From positions 10,921 to 74,920 of the forward strand of contig DBQM01000016.1 of NCBI GenBank assembly GCA_002305725.1: DNA of 64,000 nt, in the 5' to 3' direction. The position numbers and the translations under genes are program-made. The notes beneath the pieces were generated by a model that was given only the letters and a program-made list of their open reading frames with translations, was not told where the DNA came from and did no database searches. Positions 42,051 to 51,001 of the stretch are shown here, piece after piece (the first letter of the stretch is position 1; every line of letters starts with the position of its first letter). This DNA is from Ruminococcus sp. UBA1394 (lineage in GTDB: Bacteria; Bacillota; Clostridia; Oscillospirales; Ruminococcaceae).

Positions 42051-42335
42051 GTAGTAGGTTGTAGTAGGTATGTAGTAGGAGAAAAACAGGACGTCCTACT
42101 ACAATAAAACAGCGTAGTTATGGACTTTAAGGCACTTTGTAGTAACGTAGTAGGTGAAAATTCCCTGGAAGTATAAATTGAGTAATTATAACAGACAATG
42201 TATACAGACAGTACAGCCTAAGGAAAAAGAATAGAAAAACAGCCTACTACACCTACTACAAATCCCGCAAACGCCGTAGGTACGGGCTTTGAGCGTAGTA
42301 ACTGTGTCCTGCTACAAGTATGTTTCTCCTACTAC
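42051..42335. repeat. GTAGTAGG / CCTACTAC octamer array
   Basis: The octamer GTAGTAGG occurs at 42051, 42061, 42072 and 42147, and its reverse complement CCTACTAC at 42095, 42243, 42252 and 42328, with shorter GTAGTA remnants at 42139 and 42295. Spacings near 10-11 bases at the left end put three copies on one face of the helix. Forward copies cluster on the left and inverted copies on the right, so the whole 285 bases could fold back or be bound by a protein array. It lies between ackA (terminator 42344-42383) and the ABC exporter start. No ORF. Confidence 0.85.
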
Positions 42336-42343
42336 AACGGCTT

Positions 42344-42383
42344 AAAAAAAGACTGCCATACCGTCAGAAACGATACAGCAGTC
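42344..42383 (-). terminator. ackA terminator
   Basis: Minus strand: GACTGC pairs with GCAGTC (with an inner TATCG/CGGTA part) followed by TTTTTTT. Confidence 0.8.
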
Positions 42384-42400
42384 AATAAAAAATATTATTC

Positions 42401-43600
42401 TTACTTTGAAATCAGTGCGAGAGTATCTCTTGCGATAAGCAGTTCCTCGTTTGTCGGGATTACCCATACTTCAACCTTTGAATCAGGAGTTGAAATCTTT
42501 GTGAGAGTACCTCTTACTGTCTTGTTGAGTTCGTGGTCAATCTTGATGCCGAGGTAGTCAACGTTTGTACATACGCCGTCTCTTACCTCCCATGAGTTCT
42601 CACCGATACCGCCTGTGAAGATAACAGCGTCAAGACCGTTCATAACAGCTGTGTAGGAACCGATAAACTTCTTGATTTCGTATCTTAACATATCAGCTGT
42701 AAGCTGTGCCTTTTCGTCGCCCTCGTGGATAGCGGCATAAATTTCTCTGTTGTCTGATGAAACGTGTGAAACGCCCAGGAATCCGCACTGCTTGTTGAGG
42801 TAGTTGCTCATTTCGTCAGGATTCATGTTAAGTTTCTTTTCAAGATATGTAACAGCGGAAGCGTCGATAGCACCGCATCTTGTACCCATGATGATACCGT
42901 CAAGAGGAGTAAAGCCCATTGAAGTATCAATTGACTTGCCGTTTTCGATAGCTGTGATTGAAGAACCGTTTCCGAGGTGGCATGAAACAACCTTTAAGTC
43001 CTTTAAGTCCTTGCCCATAGCCTCTGCAAGTGCCATTGAAACGAATCTGTGTGATGTACCGTGGAAACCGTATTTTCTTACATGGTACTTTTCGTAGTCC
43101 TCATAAGGAATACCGTACATATAAGCCTTTGGAGGCATTGTCTGGTGGAAAGCTGTGTCGAATACTACAGCCTGTGGTACTGACGGGTCAAAAACCTTCT
43201 TGCAGGCTCTCAGAGCAAGTGCATGAGCGTGGTTGTGAACAGGTGCAAGCTCAGCAAGTTCGTCGATTTTGTCGATTACTTCGTCTGTAACGAGAGTTGT
43301 TTCGCTGAATATTTCAGCGCCCTGTACGATTCTGTGGCCAACTGCTGAAATCTCAGACATACTCTTGATAACTGAAGCTTCGCTGTTTAAGAGTGTATCA
43401 ACAAGCTTTTCAAAAGCCTCTGTATGTGTAGGGAACGGACAGTCCTCATTGAGAGTTCTTCCGTCGTGTGTTTTATGGGAAATATGACCGTCGATTCCGA
43501 TTCTGTCGCAGTTTCCCTTTGCGATAACTTTTTCGTCATCCATATCAATCAACTGATATTTAAGGGATGAACTTCCGGCATTAACAACTAAAATTAACAT
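42401..43600 (-). CDS. ackA: acetate kinase
   Basis: 399 aa from the ATG at 43600, where the conserved MLILVVNAGSSSLKYQL begins. Interconverts acetyl phosphate + ADP and acetate + ATP. It has the GFHGTSHRFV signature, HLGNGSSITAI (phosphate binding) and FTGGIGENS. An AAAGG site precedes the start. pta, its usual partner, is not adjacent. A family-B repeat lies in the upstream region. Confidence 0.97.
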   Translation of the reverse strand: MLILVVNAGSSSLKYQLIDMDDEKVIAKGNCDRIGIDGHISHKTHDGRTLNEDCPFPTHTEAFEKLVDTLLNSEASVIKSMSEISAVGHRIVQGAEIFSETTLVTDEVIDKIDELAELAPVHNHAHALALRACKKVFDPSVPQAVVFDTAFHQTMPPKAYMYGIPYEDYEKYHVRKYGFHGTSHRFVSMALAEAMGKDLKDLKVVSCHLGNGSSITAIENGKSIDTSMGFTPLDGIIMGTRCGAIDASAVTYLEKKLNMNPDEMSNYLNKQCGFLGVSHVSSDNREIYAAIHEGDEKAQLTADMLRYEIKKFIGSYTAVMNGLDAVIFTGGIGENSWEVRDGVCTNVDYLGIKIDHELNKTVRGTLTKISTPDSKVEVWVIPTNEELLIARDTLALISK

Positions 43601-43635
43601 CAGTAAAAACAACCTTTCTGAAAAAAATCTTATAT

Positions 43636-43774
43636 AATATTGCTCCACCAATTAAACCTTGCTAAATTGGCGTAGCAATATTTTTATTTAAAGTGCCATT
43701 TTGCTCGTCACCAAAGGTGACAACCGCAAAATATGGCAAATAGATTTCGGCAAGTATTACTTGCCTTATCTATA
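43636..43774 (+). repeat. three-hairpin repeat, family B, copy 2
   Basis: The same three hairpins as 18182-18320; the middle tip is CGTCACC/GGTGAC and the last hairpin AGATTTCGGCAAG/CTTGCCTTATCT. It sits upstream of ackA on the opposite strand to the gene. Confidence 0.8.
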
Positions 43775-43841
43775 ATATTATATTACTTTTTCCGTGAAAA
43801 AGCAAGGGATTTTGTGAAAATTGTGATTATTAAGGCAGAAT

Positions 43842-45023
43842 TTACAAGTTCCCGTCATGAGAAAGCAGTTTTCCGGAAGTGAGGTCTATCGCCGCCGCAC
43901 CGAGTGGGGCAGTAATCAGAATGGCAAGTACTGCAATTGTGAGAACGAGATTTCCGCAGTCAAGCCCCATGGAAAGCGGTATCGAGCCGACAGACGCCTG
44001 GACAGTCGCCTTGGGGATATATGCAAGCATACAGAAAAGTCGTTCCTTAAAATTAAGCTTTGTTTTCAGCATACACAGGGATACCCCAAGCATACGGAAG
44101 AACATAACCGCAAATATAAGAGCGACTGCTTTGAGTCCGAATTTCATGGCATAGTCTATATTGACTTCAGCTCCCACAAGCACGAACAGTAGCAGTTCAG
44201 CGGCAACCCACAGTTTAGAGTATTTAGCCGAAAGCCTTTTTGCCTGAACAGGAGTTTTAAGGGTAAGCGCAATACCCATAGCCATTATTGCGATAAGTCC
44301 GGAAAAAGCAGGCTTTCCGAAATCCTCAAGAGTTACGAGGATAAAGGATACGCTCAGCGTGATAAGCAACTTTACTGTGTCACGGATATGTATTTTAGTG
44401 AATATTATGTGCAGTATAAGACCGGAGGCAATTCCGGCGGCGATACCCAGTATAATGGAAACCGGTATATCGGCAAAGGCGGAAACTGAAAATTCGCCGG
44501 TTTTCACAAGTCCGCAGAGAGAGGAGAAAAGGGTTATAACAAAAATGTCGTCCGCCGACGCTCCTGCCATGATTATCTGCGGTATGCCCTTGTCAGTACC
44601 GGTTTTGTTTTCCGTAAGCTTTATCATAGCCGGTACAACAACTGCCGGAGATACCGCCGCTAAAACTGCTCCGGCCAGCGCCGCCTCGGGTACTGTTATA
44701 CCGAAAAGCTTCGGGGCGATGAGAACCATTCCGCATATCTCACACAATGCCGGAAGAAAGCACATAAGCAGAGCAGGTCTGCCGTTTTTTCTGATACTTT
44801 CAATATCGAAATTCAGTCCGGCACGGGTCAGTATAATTATAAGGGCGGTCTTTCTCAGCTGGGGTGATATTTCCATAACTGAACCGTCAATAAGCCCGAG
44901 AACGTGAGGACCCAGAATGATACCCACAATAAGCATACCCGCAAGGGGAGGGACTTTGATTTTCTTACATACCGAGCTTATGGCAAGTCCGGAAAGAATA
45001 ATTACTGCAAAACTCAAAAGCAT
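43842..45023 (-). CDS. cation:proton antiporter (CPA2 type)
   Basis: 393 aa with about 11-12 hydrophobic helices and no C-terminal regulatory domain. LLTRAGL-type segments (ALIIILTRAGLNFD) and AAVSPAVVVPAMIKL with GASADDIFVI are typical of NhaA/KefB-like CPA2 antiporters of the Firmicute YjbQ group. It probably exchanges Na+ or K+ for H+. An attenuator-like hairpin lies about 20 bases upstream of the start. Confidence 0.85.
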   Translation of the reverse strand: MLLSFAVIILSGLAISSVCKKIKVPPLAGMLIVGIILGPHVLGLIDGSVMEISPQLRKTALIIILTRAGLNFDIESIRKNGRPALLMCFLPALCEICGMVLIAPKLFGITVPEAALAGAVLAAVSPAVVVPAMIKLTENKTGTDKGIPQIIMAGASADDIFVITLFSSLCGLVKTGEFSVSAFADIPVSIILGIAAGIASGLILHIIFTKIHIRDTVKLLITLSVSFILVTLEDFGKPAFSGLIAIMAMGIALTLKTPVQAKRLSAKYSKLWVAAELLLFVLVGAEVNIDYAMKFGLKAVALIFAVMFFRMLGVSLCMLKTKLNFKERLFCMLAYIPKATVQASVGSIPLSMGLDCGNLVLTIAVLAILITAPLGAAAIDLTSGKLLSHDGNL

Positions 45024-45043
45024 GGCTATACTCCTTTACATAT

Positions 45044-45090
45044 AAAAAAGCCGACAGCTTCTGCGAAAAATCACAGAAGTCATCAGCTTA
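45044..45090 (-). terminator. hairpin with T-run just before the antiporter gene
   Basis: Minus strand AAGCTGATGACTTCTG...CAGAAGCTGTCGGCTT followed by TTTTATA. It could end the lipoprotein transcript or act as an attenuator for the antiporter. Confidence 0.65.
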
Positions 45091-45136
45091 AAAAGCGGTT
45101 TCGGAAAAATCCGTGGGAGAACCTCATTCCCGTATG

Positions 45137-45225
45137 TATAGATGAGGCAAGTAACTCTTGCCGAAATCTATTTGCCATATTTTGCAGTTGTCACCTCTGG
45201 TGACGAGCAAAATGGCACTTTTAAT
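45137..45225 (-). repeat. three-hairpin repeat, family B, partial copy 3 (inverted)
   Basis: Carries the ATAGATGAGGCAAG/CTTGCCGAAATCTAT hairpin and the TGCCATATTTTGC.../GCAAAATGGCA hairpin with tip GTCACC/GGTGAC, but lacks the first hairpin of the family. It ends about 6 bases from the lipoprotein stop codon. Confidence 0.75.
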
Positions 45226-45231
45226 ATATTA

Positions 45232-46020
45232 TCAGCTGTACATTTCTTCAAGCACCCATATGCCGTTTTCGTAAACTGCTGTGCAGTTGATAGTATACGG
45301 CTTTTCAACAGGCTCATCAGCAGGTTCTTCTATAGTTGTTTCAATATTGAAAGAACAGGTGTCTTCATTCTGCTCAACTATAGAAATGGTTCTGTTCTGC
45401 CAGTTGACATAATAACCTCTGCCGCCGTCCTTGCTTAAATCAATATAAAGCTCGCCGTCTTTATCAAGGTATTTCGGCTCGCCCTCAAAAGGATAGTTGT
45501 TCAGCAGCATATCAGCTGTGCTTTCGGAGTAAACGCTGTGGACATATTCTGAAAATGATTCATAGTCCGGAAAACGGCTGTCTGTAACCTTTCTTATGTA
45601 TGAATTTTCATCTTCCCAGTTTATTTCTTCTCCGTCAGCTCCGATACCCTCGCAGGGCAGACTGCCAAGTACAAAAATTTTTGTCATGCAGTCGAAGTTC
45701 TTTTCGACAAGTTCATCAAGCATCTGAATCGAAACGCCTTCGGAAGCTTCGGAATCCTCTGCGGATTCGTCATTCTGGGAATCTTCCTCACTTGTTTCTG
45801 AAACTTCAGCAGTTTCCTTGTTGTCGGCAGTATCAGTTCTGGAGTCGTCATCAGGTTTTTCATCAGCTTCGGAACTTTCGTCAGCTTCAGTATCAGACAT
45901 TGCAGATTCAGCTGTTTCAGCCATTTTGCTTTCTCCGGAAGACGAGTCACCGACAGGATTGCAGCCTACTGCAAAAACTGCCAGTACAGAAACTGTTAAT
46001 GCTAATAATCTCTTTTTCAT
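45232..46020 (-). CDS. lipoprotein with acidic linker, unknown domain
   Basis: 262 aa. Lipobox FAVGC (Cys20), a very acidic Ser/Glu/Asp linker (about 25-95), then about 165 residues (LVEKNFDCMTKIFVLGSLPCEG...SRFPDYESFSEYVHSVYSESTADMLL...GELYIDLSKDGGRGYYVNW) that recall IseA-type DL-endopeptidase-inhibitor domains of Firmicute lipoproteins. That match is from memory and weak. A promoter TTGACA-17-CATAAT lies upstream (46082-46110). The divergent neighbour is an M23 cell-wall peptidase. Confidence 0.72.
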   Translation of the reverse strand: MKKRLLALTVSVLAVFAVGCNPVGDSSSGESKMAETAESAMSDTEADESSEADEKPDDDSRTDTADNKETAEVSETSEEDSQNDESAEDSEASEGVSIQMLDELVEKNFDCMTKIFVLGSLPCEGIGADGEEINWEDENSYIRKVTDSRFPDYESFSEYVHSVYSESTADMLLNNYPFEGEPKYLDKDGELYIDLSKDGGRGYYVNWQNRTISIVEQNEDTCSFNIETTIEEPADEPVEKPYTINCTAVYENGIWVLEEMYS

Positions 46021-46081
46021 TTTGCTGTATCATCCTCTGTATCTTTATTTATGTTCACAGAAAAAATGTGAACACTTTCAT

Positions 46082-46110
46082 ATTATGACATATATCTTCT
46101 CATTTGTCAA
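46082..46110 (-). promoter_or_regulatory. promoter of the lipoprotein gene
   Basis: Minus strand TTGACA (46105-46110), 17-base spacer, CATAAT (46082-46087). The leader has a GTTCACA/TGTGAAC hairpin. Confidence 0.6.
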
Positions 46111-46232
46111 CATTTCCATAATATGATTACAGCCGGACTGAATTTACATATCCATAAAAAATCTTACAATTCCGGAAATTCAGCGCATAAATGGATATTA
46201 TTCGTCCAAACTATTTTCGGAGGTGTTAAAAC

Positions 46233-46949
46233 GTGAACAAAAATTCAAAATCAGTTTTAAGCGGAAAAGGCTTTTATGTCGCACTGGCAGTAAGCATCGC
46301 AATGGTTGGTGCGGCGTGTTATTTTGCATATACTCAGACGGCAGATAATATTTCGGGAAAGCTGAAATCGTCCGTAAGTTCTTCTGAAACGGAAAAAGAG
46401 GCGGCGGAGATTAAGACGGACATACCTAAGGTTACTCTTGCCCCGTACACTATGGAGGAAACCGTAACCGAAACTGAGCCGGAAACGGAGTCCTGCGAAG
46501 ACGAGGAAGATGAACAGTCGGAAGAAACCGCAAAGCCGGAGGAAAAAGAATTTTCCATGCCGGTTGAAGGGGAAGTGCTCAACGAATTCAGTAACGGTGA
46601 GCTTGTGAAGTCAAAAACCACAGGCGCATGGCAGACCCATAACGGAATTGATATTTCAGCAGCGCTGGGTGATGTTGTGCTTTCCGCAGGTTCGGGAACA
46701 GTTGCGGCGGTTGACAACGACCCTCTCTGGGGTATTACTGTTACAATCGACCACGGCAACGGCATTATCACAAGATACAGCAATCTCAACGAGGGTGTTA
46801 CTGTACAGGTGGGACAGGAGGTAGGCAGCGGCGAGGAAATCGGTGCTGTAGGCGAAACTGCTGATATTGAAACATCAGAAGAATCACATCTGCATTTTGA
46901 AATGGTGAAAAACGGTTCCTATGTAAATCCGCTTGAAATCATAGGCTGA
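46233..46949 (+). CDS. M23-family peptidase, membrane-anchored
   Basis: 238 aa starting with GTG (46233) behind a CGGAGG site. One N-terminal helix (about 13-33), an acidic Glu/Thr linker (about 50-108), then a LytM/M23 domain with THNGIDI (His136, Asp140 zinc ligands) and SHLHFEMVKNG. It cuts peptidoglycan cross-bridges or stem peptides, or may act like SpoIIQ as a forespore-channel protein if the organism sporulates; the layout fits both. It is convergent with pdxY, sharing a terminator. Confidence 0.87.
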   Translation: MNKNSKSVLSGKGFYVALAVSIAMVGAACYFAYTQTADNISGKLKSSVSSSETEKEAAEIKTDIPKVTLAPYTMEETVTETEPETESCEDEEDEQSEETAKPEEKEFSMPVEGEVLNEFSNGELVKSKTTGAWQTHNGIDISAALGDVVLSAGSGTVAAVDNDPLWGITVTIDHGNGIITRYSNLNEGVTVQVGQEVGSGEEIGAVGETADIETSEESHLHFEMVKNGSYVNPLEIIG

Positions 46950-46962
46950 CAGTCTGCAAAAA

Positions 46963-46995
46963 TAAGGTGGCGCCCTTCCCGGACGTCACCTTTTA
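46963..46995. terminator. terminator between the M23 peptidase gene and pdxY
   Basis: AAGGTGGCG pairs with CGTCACCTT followed by TT; it serves the convergent pair. Confidence 0.7.
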
Positions 46996-47817
46996 ATCGT
47001 TTCCAAGAGTATATAAAACCGGTTCGAATATAACTCCCTCAGTTAAGGGTGCTCCGGATTTAACCGTGTATTTTATCGCATCTGAAATAAATTCTCCGGC
47101 GTCGCTGACAGCCTGCACGAGAGTTTTCCCTTTAAGAATCATTGCGCATACCACAGACGCAAAAATATCTCCCGTACCGGAAAAGACCTGTTTTTCACGG
47201 ATAATATCGCAGAATGTAAGATTACTTCCGTCATAGACCAGATTTGTCATGACGTCTTTTCTTTCAATTCCCGTCAGAACCACCTGTCCGCCGCAAAGTT
47301 CAGACAGACTTTTAATAAGCTTGTCTGCGGTTTCATCGGAGATATCCTCGCTGGTGTAGGGAATACCTGTCAGAAAACAGGCTTCTGTAATGTTGGGCGT
47401 GATAATATTACTGTGAGCAATAAGTCCTCTTATAAGGCGGCACATTTCTTCGGTGTATGTAGCGTAAAGCCTGCCCCTGTCGCCCATAACAGGGTCAACT
47501 ATTACCTTTACAGACGGATTTTTCTTTTTGTGGGACAAAATAAAGTTCTGAGTAATGTCTATCTGATCGGGTGAGCCTAAAAATCCGCTGTAAATACCGT
47601 CAAACTCAATGTTTCCCCAGCTTTCAAGATACGGAGGCATTGTTTCGGTCAGGTCATGAAAATAGAAGTCGGGGAACTGTGTGTGCTTTGAAAGTACGGC
47701 AGTCGGCACAGGGCAGACCTGTACTCCTGCGGCGGAAATTACTGAAATGGCCGTAGTCAGCGAGCATCTTCCGAATCCGGAAAGGTCGTTTATACACGCA
47801 GCTCTGGGTATTCTCAT
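46993..47817 (-). CDS. pdxY: pyridoxamine/pyridoxal kinase
   Basis: 274 aa ribokinase-type kinase. N-terminal ACINDLSGFGRCSLTTAISVISAAGVQVCPVPTAVLS, VIVDPVMGDRGRLY, and the anion-hole/base segment FSGTGDIFAS. It phosphorylates pyridoxamine or pyridoxal in B6 salvage. It overlaps rsmI by 4 bases (ATGA-type), so it is translated with it. The PLP product is needed by enzymes such as BioA. Confidence 0.88.
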   Translation of the reverse strand: MRIPRAACINDLSGFGRCSLTTAISVISAAGVQVCPVPTAVLSKHTQFPDFYFHDLTETMPPYLESWGNIEFDGIYSGFLGSPDQIDITQNFILSHKKKNPSVKVIVDPVMGDRGRLYATYTEEMCRLIRGLIAHSNIITPNITEACFLTGIPYTSEDISDETADKLIKSLSELCGGQVVLTGIERKDVMTNLVYDGSNLTFCDIIREKQVFSGTGDIFASVVCAMILKGKTLVQAVSDAGEFISDAIKYTVKSGAPLTEGVIFEPVLYTLGND

Positions 47818-48653
47818 TGTTCGTCCTCCCCGTTTATTATAAACGAATAAATACTGCTTTTGGAAAAACCTGTTTCCTTTGCGGCTTTTTTGCAGGCGTC
47901 TGACAGCTTTTCTCCCTCGCTGACATACTGCTTTGCAAGCTGTGCGGCGGTTTCAAGGGTAAACTCGTCTGAAAGCGACACAGGCTTTGCACCCTCAACA
48001 ACCAGTACATATTCGCCTTTGGGATTTCTGCTCTGATAATATGTTATCGCTTCAGAAACAGTCATTCTCAGGACTTCTTCATGGATTTTGGTAAGCTCAC
48101 GGCAAAGTGAAATTTTCCTGTCCCCGAAATATTTCAGAAAATCCTGCAGAGTGTTCATAAGCTTGTGTGGTGCTTCGTAGAAAATCAGCGTTCTTGTTTC
48201 ATTCTGAATACTTTCAAGATGGTCATACCTCTGCTTTTTGTTCACTGACAAAAATCCCTCAAAGGCAAAACGAGAAGTGTTCAGTCCGGAAACGGCAAGT
48301 GCAGAAACCACAGCGCTCGGTCCGGGGACTACCCTGATGTCAATCCCGTGCTCTGCACACATTCTGACAAGTACTTCGCCGGGGTCTGATATGCAGGGCA
48401 TTCCGGCGTCTGTAACGATTGCGGCGTTTTCACCGCTTTGTATTCTTGCGATAATATTAGCGGCACAGCTTTCGGTGCTGTGTCCGTGATAGCTTACAAG
48501 GGGCTTTTTTATCTCGTATCTGTTTAAAAGCTTTAGTGTCACACGGGTGTCCTCAGCGGCGATAAAGTCCACTTCCTCAAGGGTTTTAAGCTGTCTGAAT
48601 GTTATATCGTCCATGTTTCCTATCGGCGTACCCACAACATAAAGTGTTCCCAT
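47814..48653 (-). CDS. rsmI: 16S rRNA (cytidine-1402-2'-O)-methyltransferase
   Basis: 279 aa tetrapyrrole-methylase fold. GTLYVVGTPIGNMDDITFRQLKTL at the N-terminus, AEDTR (about 34-38), SYHGHS, and ALVTDAGMPCISDPGE (SAM site) match RsmI (YraL). It methylates C1402 of 16S rRNA. It lies 5 bases behind the methyltransferase gene, in an operon trmN6-rsmI-pdxY. Confidence 0.95.
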   Translation of the reverse strand: MGTLYVVGTPIGNMDDITFRQLKTLEEVDFIAAEDTRVTLKLLNRYEIKKPLVSYHGHSTESCAANIIARIQSGENAAIVTDAGMPCISDPGEVLVRMCAEHGIDIRVVPGPSAVVSALAVSGLNTSRFAFEGFLSVNKKQRYDHLESIQNETRTLIFYEAPHKLMNTLQDFLKYFGDRKISLCRELTKIHEEVLRMTVSEAITYYQSRNPKGEYVLVVEGAKPVSLSDEFTLETAAQLAKQYVSEGEKLSDACKKAAKETGFSKSSIYSFIINGEDEQ

Positions 48654-48658
48654 CAGCG

Positions 48659-49384
48659 TCAGTCCTCCTTTTCAAGTCCGGCGGAATAGATAGCCTGAAC
48701 CTCGTCTGTATAGCCGTTTTCGTTCCATATGTAAAGCTGCGGCATTATGTTCATAAACGGCTTTGAGCCTTTTTTGCCCTCGATAAGAAACAGCCACGGC
48801 GCAGTGGACGGATTCTTGCTGACAAACCGCAGTCTTTTCGGCTCAATGTTGTTGTTTTTCATAGCGGAGATCACGTCGGCAAGTCTTTCCGGACGGTTGC
48901 AGATACAAAGCCTGCCTCCGAATTTAAGCAGTTTTTCAGCGGCGGCGCACACGTCGTTTATGTCGCACAGTATCTCGTGCCTTGCAATTTTGTGAGCGTC
49001 AAGCTCGCTTTCTATCCCCGCCTTTGCCGCCTTGTAAGGAGGATTGCAGGTGACAAGACTGCACTTTCCCAGCGGTGCGCCCTCCCACAGCACCTTTAAA
49101 TCAGCGCATACCGGAACAATAGTGTCAACTCCGCTTTTTTCAAGGCTTATATTCAGCTGGTCGATTGCCTGTTTTTGTATATCAACGGCGTAGGTCACAG
49201 CCGGCGGATTCTTTCTCTGCATTATCATCGGAATTATTCCGCACCCTGTGCCTAAATCGCAGGCGGTGTCCTTAGCTTTGTACTCTGAAAAATGGGTCAG
49301 CAGAAAAGCGTCAGTACCGAAACCGTGTTCCTCGCTGACGCATATATGCAGTTTTTCAGACAGCTTTTCAAAATTCATATTCAA
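48659..49384 (-). CDS. tRNA1(Val) (adenine(37)-N6)-methyltransferase-like (YfiC/TrmN6)
   Basis: 241 aa class I methyltransferase. FGTDAFLLTHF, the SAM motif DLGTGCGIIPMI, VDIQ and the catalytic NPPY (about 114-117) match the N6-adenine methyltransferase YfiC family. It probably modifies A37 of tRNA-Val in this operon of RNA-modifying enzymes (rsmI next). The start is MNMNFEKLSEKL; a GGAGGA site precedes it. Confidence 0.88.
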   Translation of the reverse strand: MNMNFEKLSEKLHICVSEEHGFGTDAFLLTHFSEYKAKDTACDLGTGCGIIPMIMQRKNPPAVTYAVDIQKQAIDQLNISLEKSGVDTIVPVCADLKVLWEGAPLGKCSLVTCNPPYKAAKAGIESELDAHKIARHEILCDINDVCAAAEKLLKFGGRLCICNRPERLADVISAMKNNNIEPKRLRFVSKNPSTAPWLFLIEGKKGSKPFMNIMPQLYIWNENGYTDEVQAIYSAGLEKED

Positions 49385-49405
49385 ACAGTCCTCCAGATAC
49401 TAATG

Positions 49406-50983
49406 TTAGGGAGCAATTCTTTTCATTATCTCCAGCGCAGTTTTAATGCCGTCAACTGCCGCCGACATTATCCCTCCGGCATAGCCTGCGCCCTCTCCGC
49501 AGGGGTAGAAATTTTTAAGTGATATACTGTTTCTGTTTTCCGTACGGCTGATTCTTACCGGCGAGGAAGTCCTCGTTTCCGGCGCGGTCATAAGGGCAGA
49601 CTGGTCGCCGAAACAGTTCATTTTACGGGAGAATACACCCAGTCCCTCCTCAAGCATATCAGTCACAGCCGCCGGAAAGATTTTTCTGAACTCGCATGGC
49701 ATAACTCCTCTGTCGTAGGTCGGTTTGATGTCCGTATCAATGTCCGGCTTACCGTTTAGGAATCCCCTCACAGTTGTTGCCGGAGCGGCTTTTCCGTCTG
49801 TCAGCCTGTATGCGTTCTGCTCGATTTTTCTTGCAAAATCCACTCCGTCCAGCACTCCTCCTCCGAAATCCTCCGGTGAAACAGATACAGCCACAGCTGC
49901 ATTTGCGTTCTCTCCGTCACGGGCAAACTCGCTCATGCCGTTTGTGACAACAGTTTTCTCCTCGCTTGCCGCCGGAACAACGTGACCGCCGGGGCACATA
50001 CAGAAAGTGTAGACACATCGTCCGTCCCTGCGCCTGTGGGAAAGCTGGTATTCTCCCACCGGCAGAAACGGGTTGTCAGCGTATTTTCCGTAAAGGCTCT
50101 CGTTCACGGCCTTTTGCTTATGCTCGATTCTCACACCAACAGAAAAAGGCTTTGGCTCCATGAAAATATTTTTCTGTGCCAGCATTTCAAAGGTATCCCT
50201 TGCGGAATGTCCCACAGCGGCAACAAGGGCGGCAGTCTGCGTTTCATTGCCGTTCCAGACCGCTTTTGTGACCTCTCCGCTTTCAGTAACAATATCGTCA
50301 AGCCTTGAACTGAATTTCACTTCGCCGCCCGATTCGATTATGCGGTTTCGTATGTTCTTTACGATTTTTCGCAGATTGTCAGTACCGATATGCGGCTTTG
50401 CTTTTATGAGTATTTCCTCCGGTGCGCCGAACTGAACAAACCGTTCCAGAACGTATCTGCAAAGCGGGTCGTTTATGCGTGTTGTCAGCTTGCCGTCAGA
50501 GAACGTACCTGCGCCGCCCTCTCCGAACTGGACATTCGATTCCGTATTAAGCTCTCCGCCTGCCCAGTACCTTTTAACGCTCTCAACACGGCTTTCTGCG
50601 TCCTCACCTCTTTCAAGGATAAGCGGACGGTAGCCGTGCTCCGCAAGAACAAGTCCGCAGAACATTCCGGCAGGACCGAATCCGGCAATAACGATTCTGC
50701 CGTCAGCCTTTTCGCCGGAAATTTCCGGACTGAAGATTTCCTTTTCGATGTGTTTCACATTGGCTGACTTAAAAGAACTTTCCATGTCCTTGTCCGCAAG
50801 CTCTGCAAAAACTGAGTGTATAAAGTGGATATCGTTTCTTTTGCGGGCGTCAAGAGAGGTCTTGTAAATACCGCTCCGTATGACTTCTCTGCCGGAAATA
50901 CCGGCTTTTTTCAGTCCTTTTTTTATAACAGAGCCGCTGTCCTCGCTGAGCTCTCCTCTTATATTGTTTATGATAAGCGGCAT
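49406..50983 (-). CDS. FAD-dependent oxidoreductase (COG2509-like)
   Basis: 525 aa. The FAD-binding GxGxxG (VIAGFGPAGMFCGLVLAEHG) lies after about 95 residues of N-terminal extension. GEGGAGTFSDGKLTTRINDP and a C-terminal FYPCGEGAGYAGGIMSAAVDGIKTA bind the cofactor. This is a group of uncharacterised bacterial FAD dehydrogenases. The reaction is unknown. It follows the trmN6 gene on the same strand (about 20 bases). Confidence 0.85.
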   Translation of the reverse strand: MPLIINNIRGELSEDSGSVIKKGLKKAGISGREVIRSGIYKTSLDARKRNDIHFIHSVFAELADKDMESSFKSANVKHIEKEIFSPEISGEKADGRIVIAGFGPAGMFCGLVLAEHGYRPLILERGEDAESRVESVKRYWAGGELNTESNVQFGEGGAGTFSDGKLTTRINDPLCRYVLERFVQFGAPEEILIKAKPHIGTDNLRKIVKNIRNRIIESGGEVKFSSRLDDIVTESGEVTKAVWNGNETQTAALVAAVGHSARDTFEMLAQKNIFMEPKPFSVGVRIEHKQKAVNESLYGKYADNPFLPVGEYQLSHRRRDGRCVYTFCMCPGGHVVPAASEEKTVVTNGMSEFARDGENANAAVAVSVSPEDFGGGVLDGVDFARKIEQNAYRLTDGKAAPATTVRGFLNGKPDIDTDIKPTYDRGVMPCEFRKIFPAAVTDMLEEGLGVFSRKMNCFGDQSALMTAPETRTSSPVRISRTENRNSISLKNFYPCGEGAGYAGGIMSAAVDGIKTALEIMKRIAP

Positions 50984-51001
50984 TTTAGTTTCCTCCGTTT
51001 T

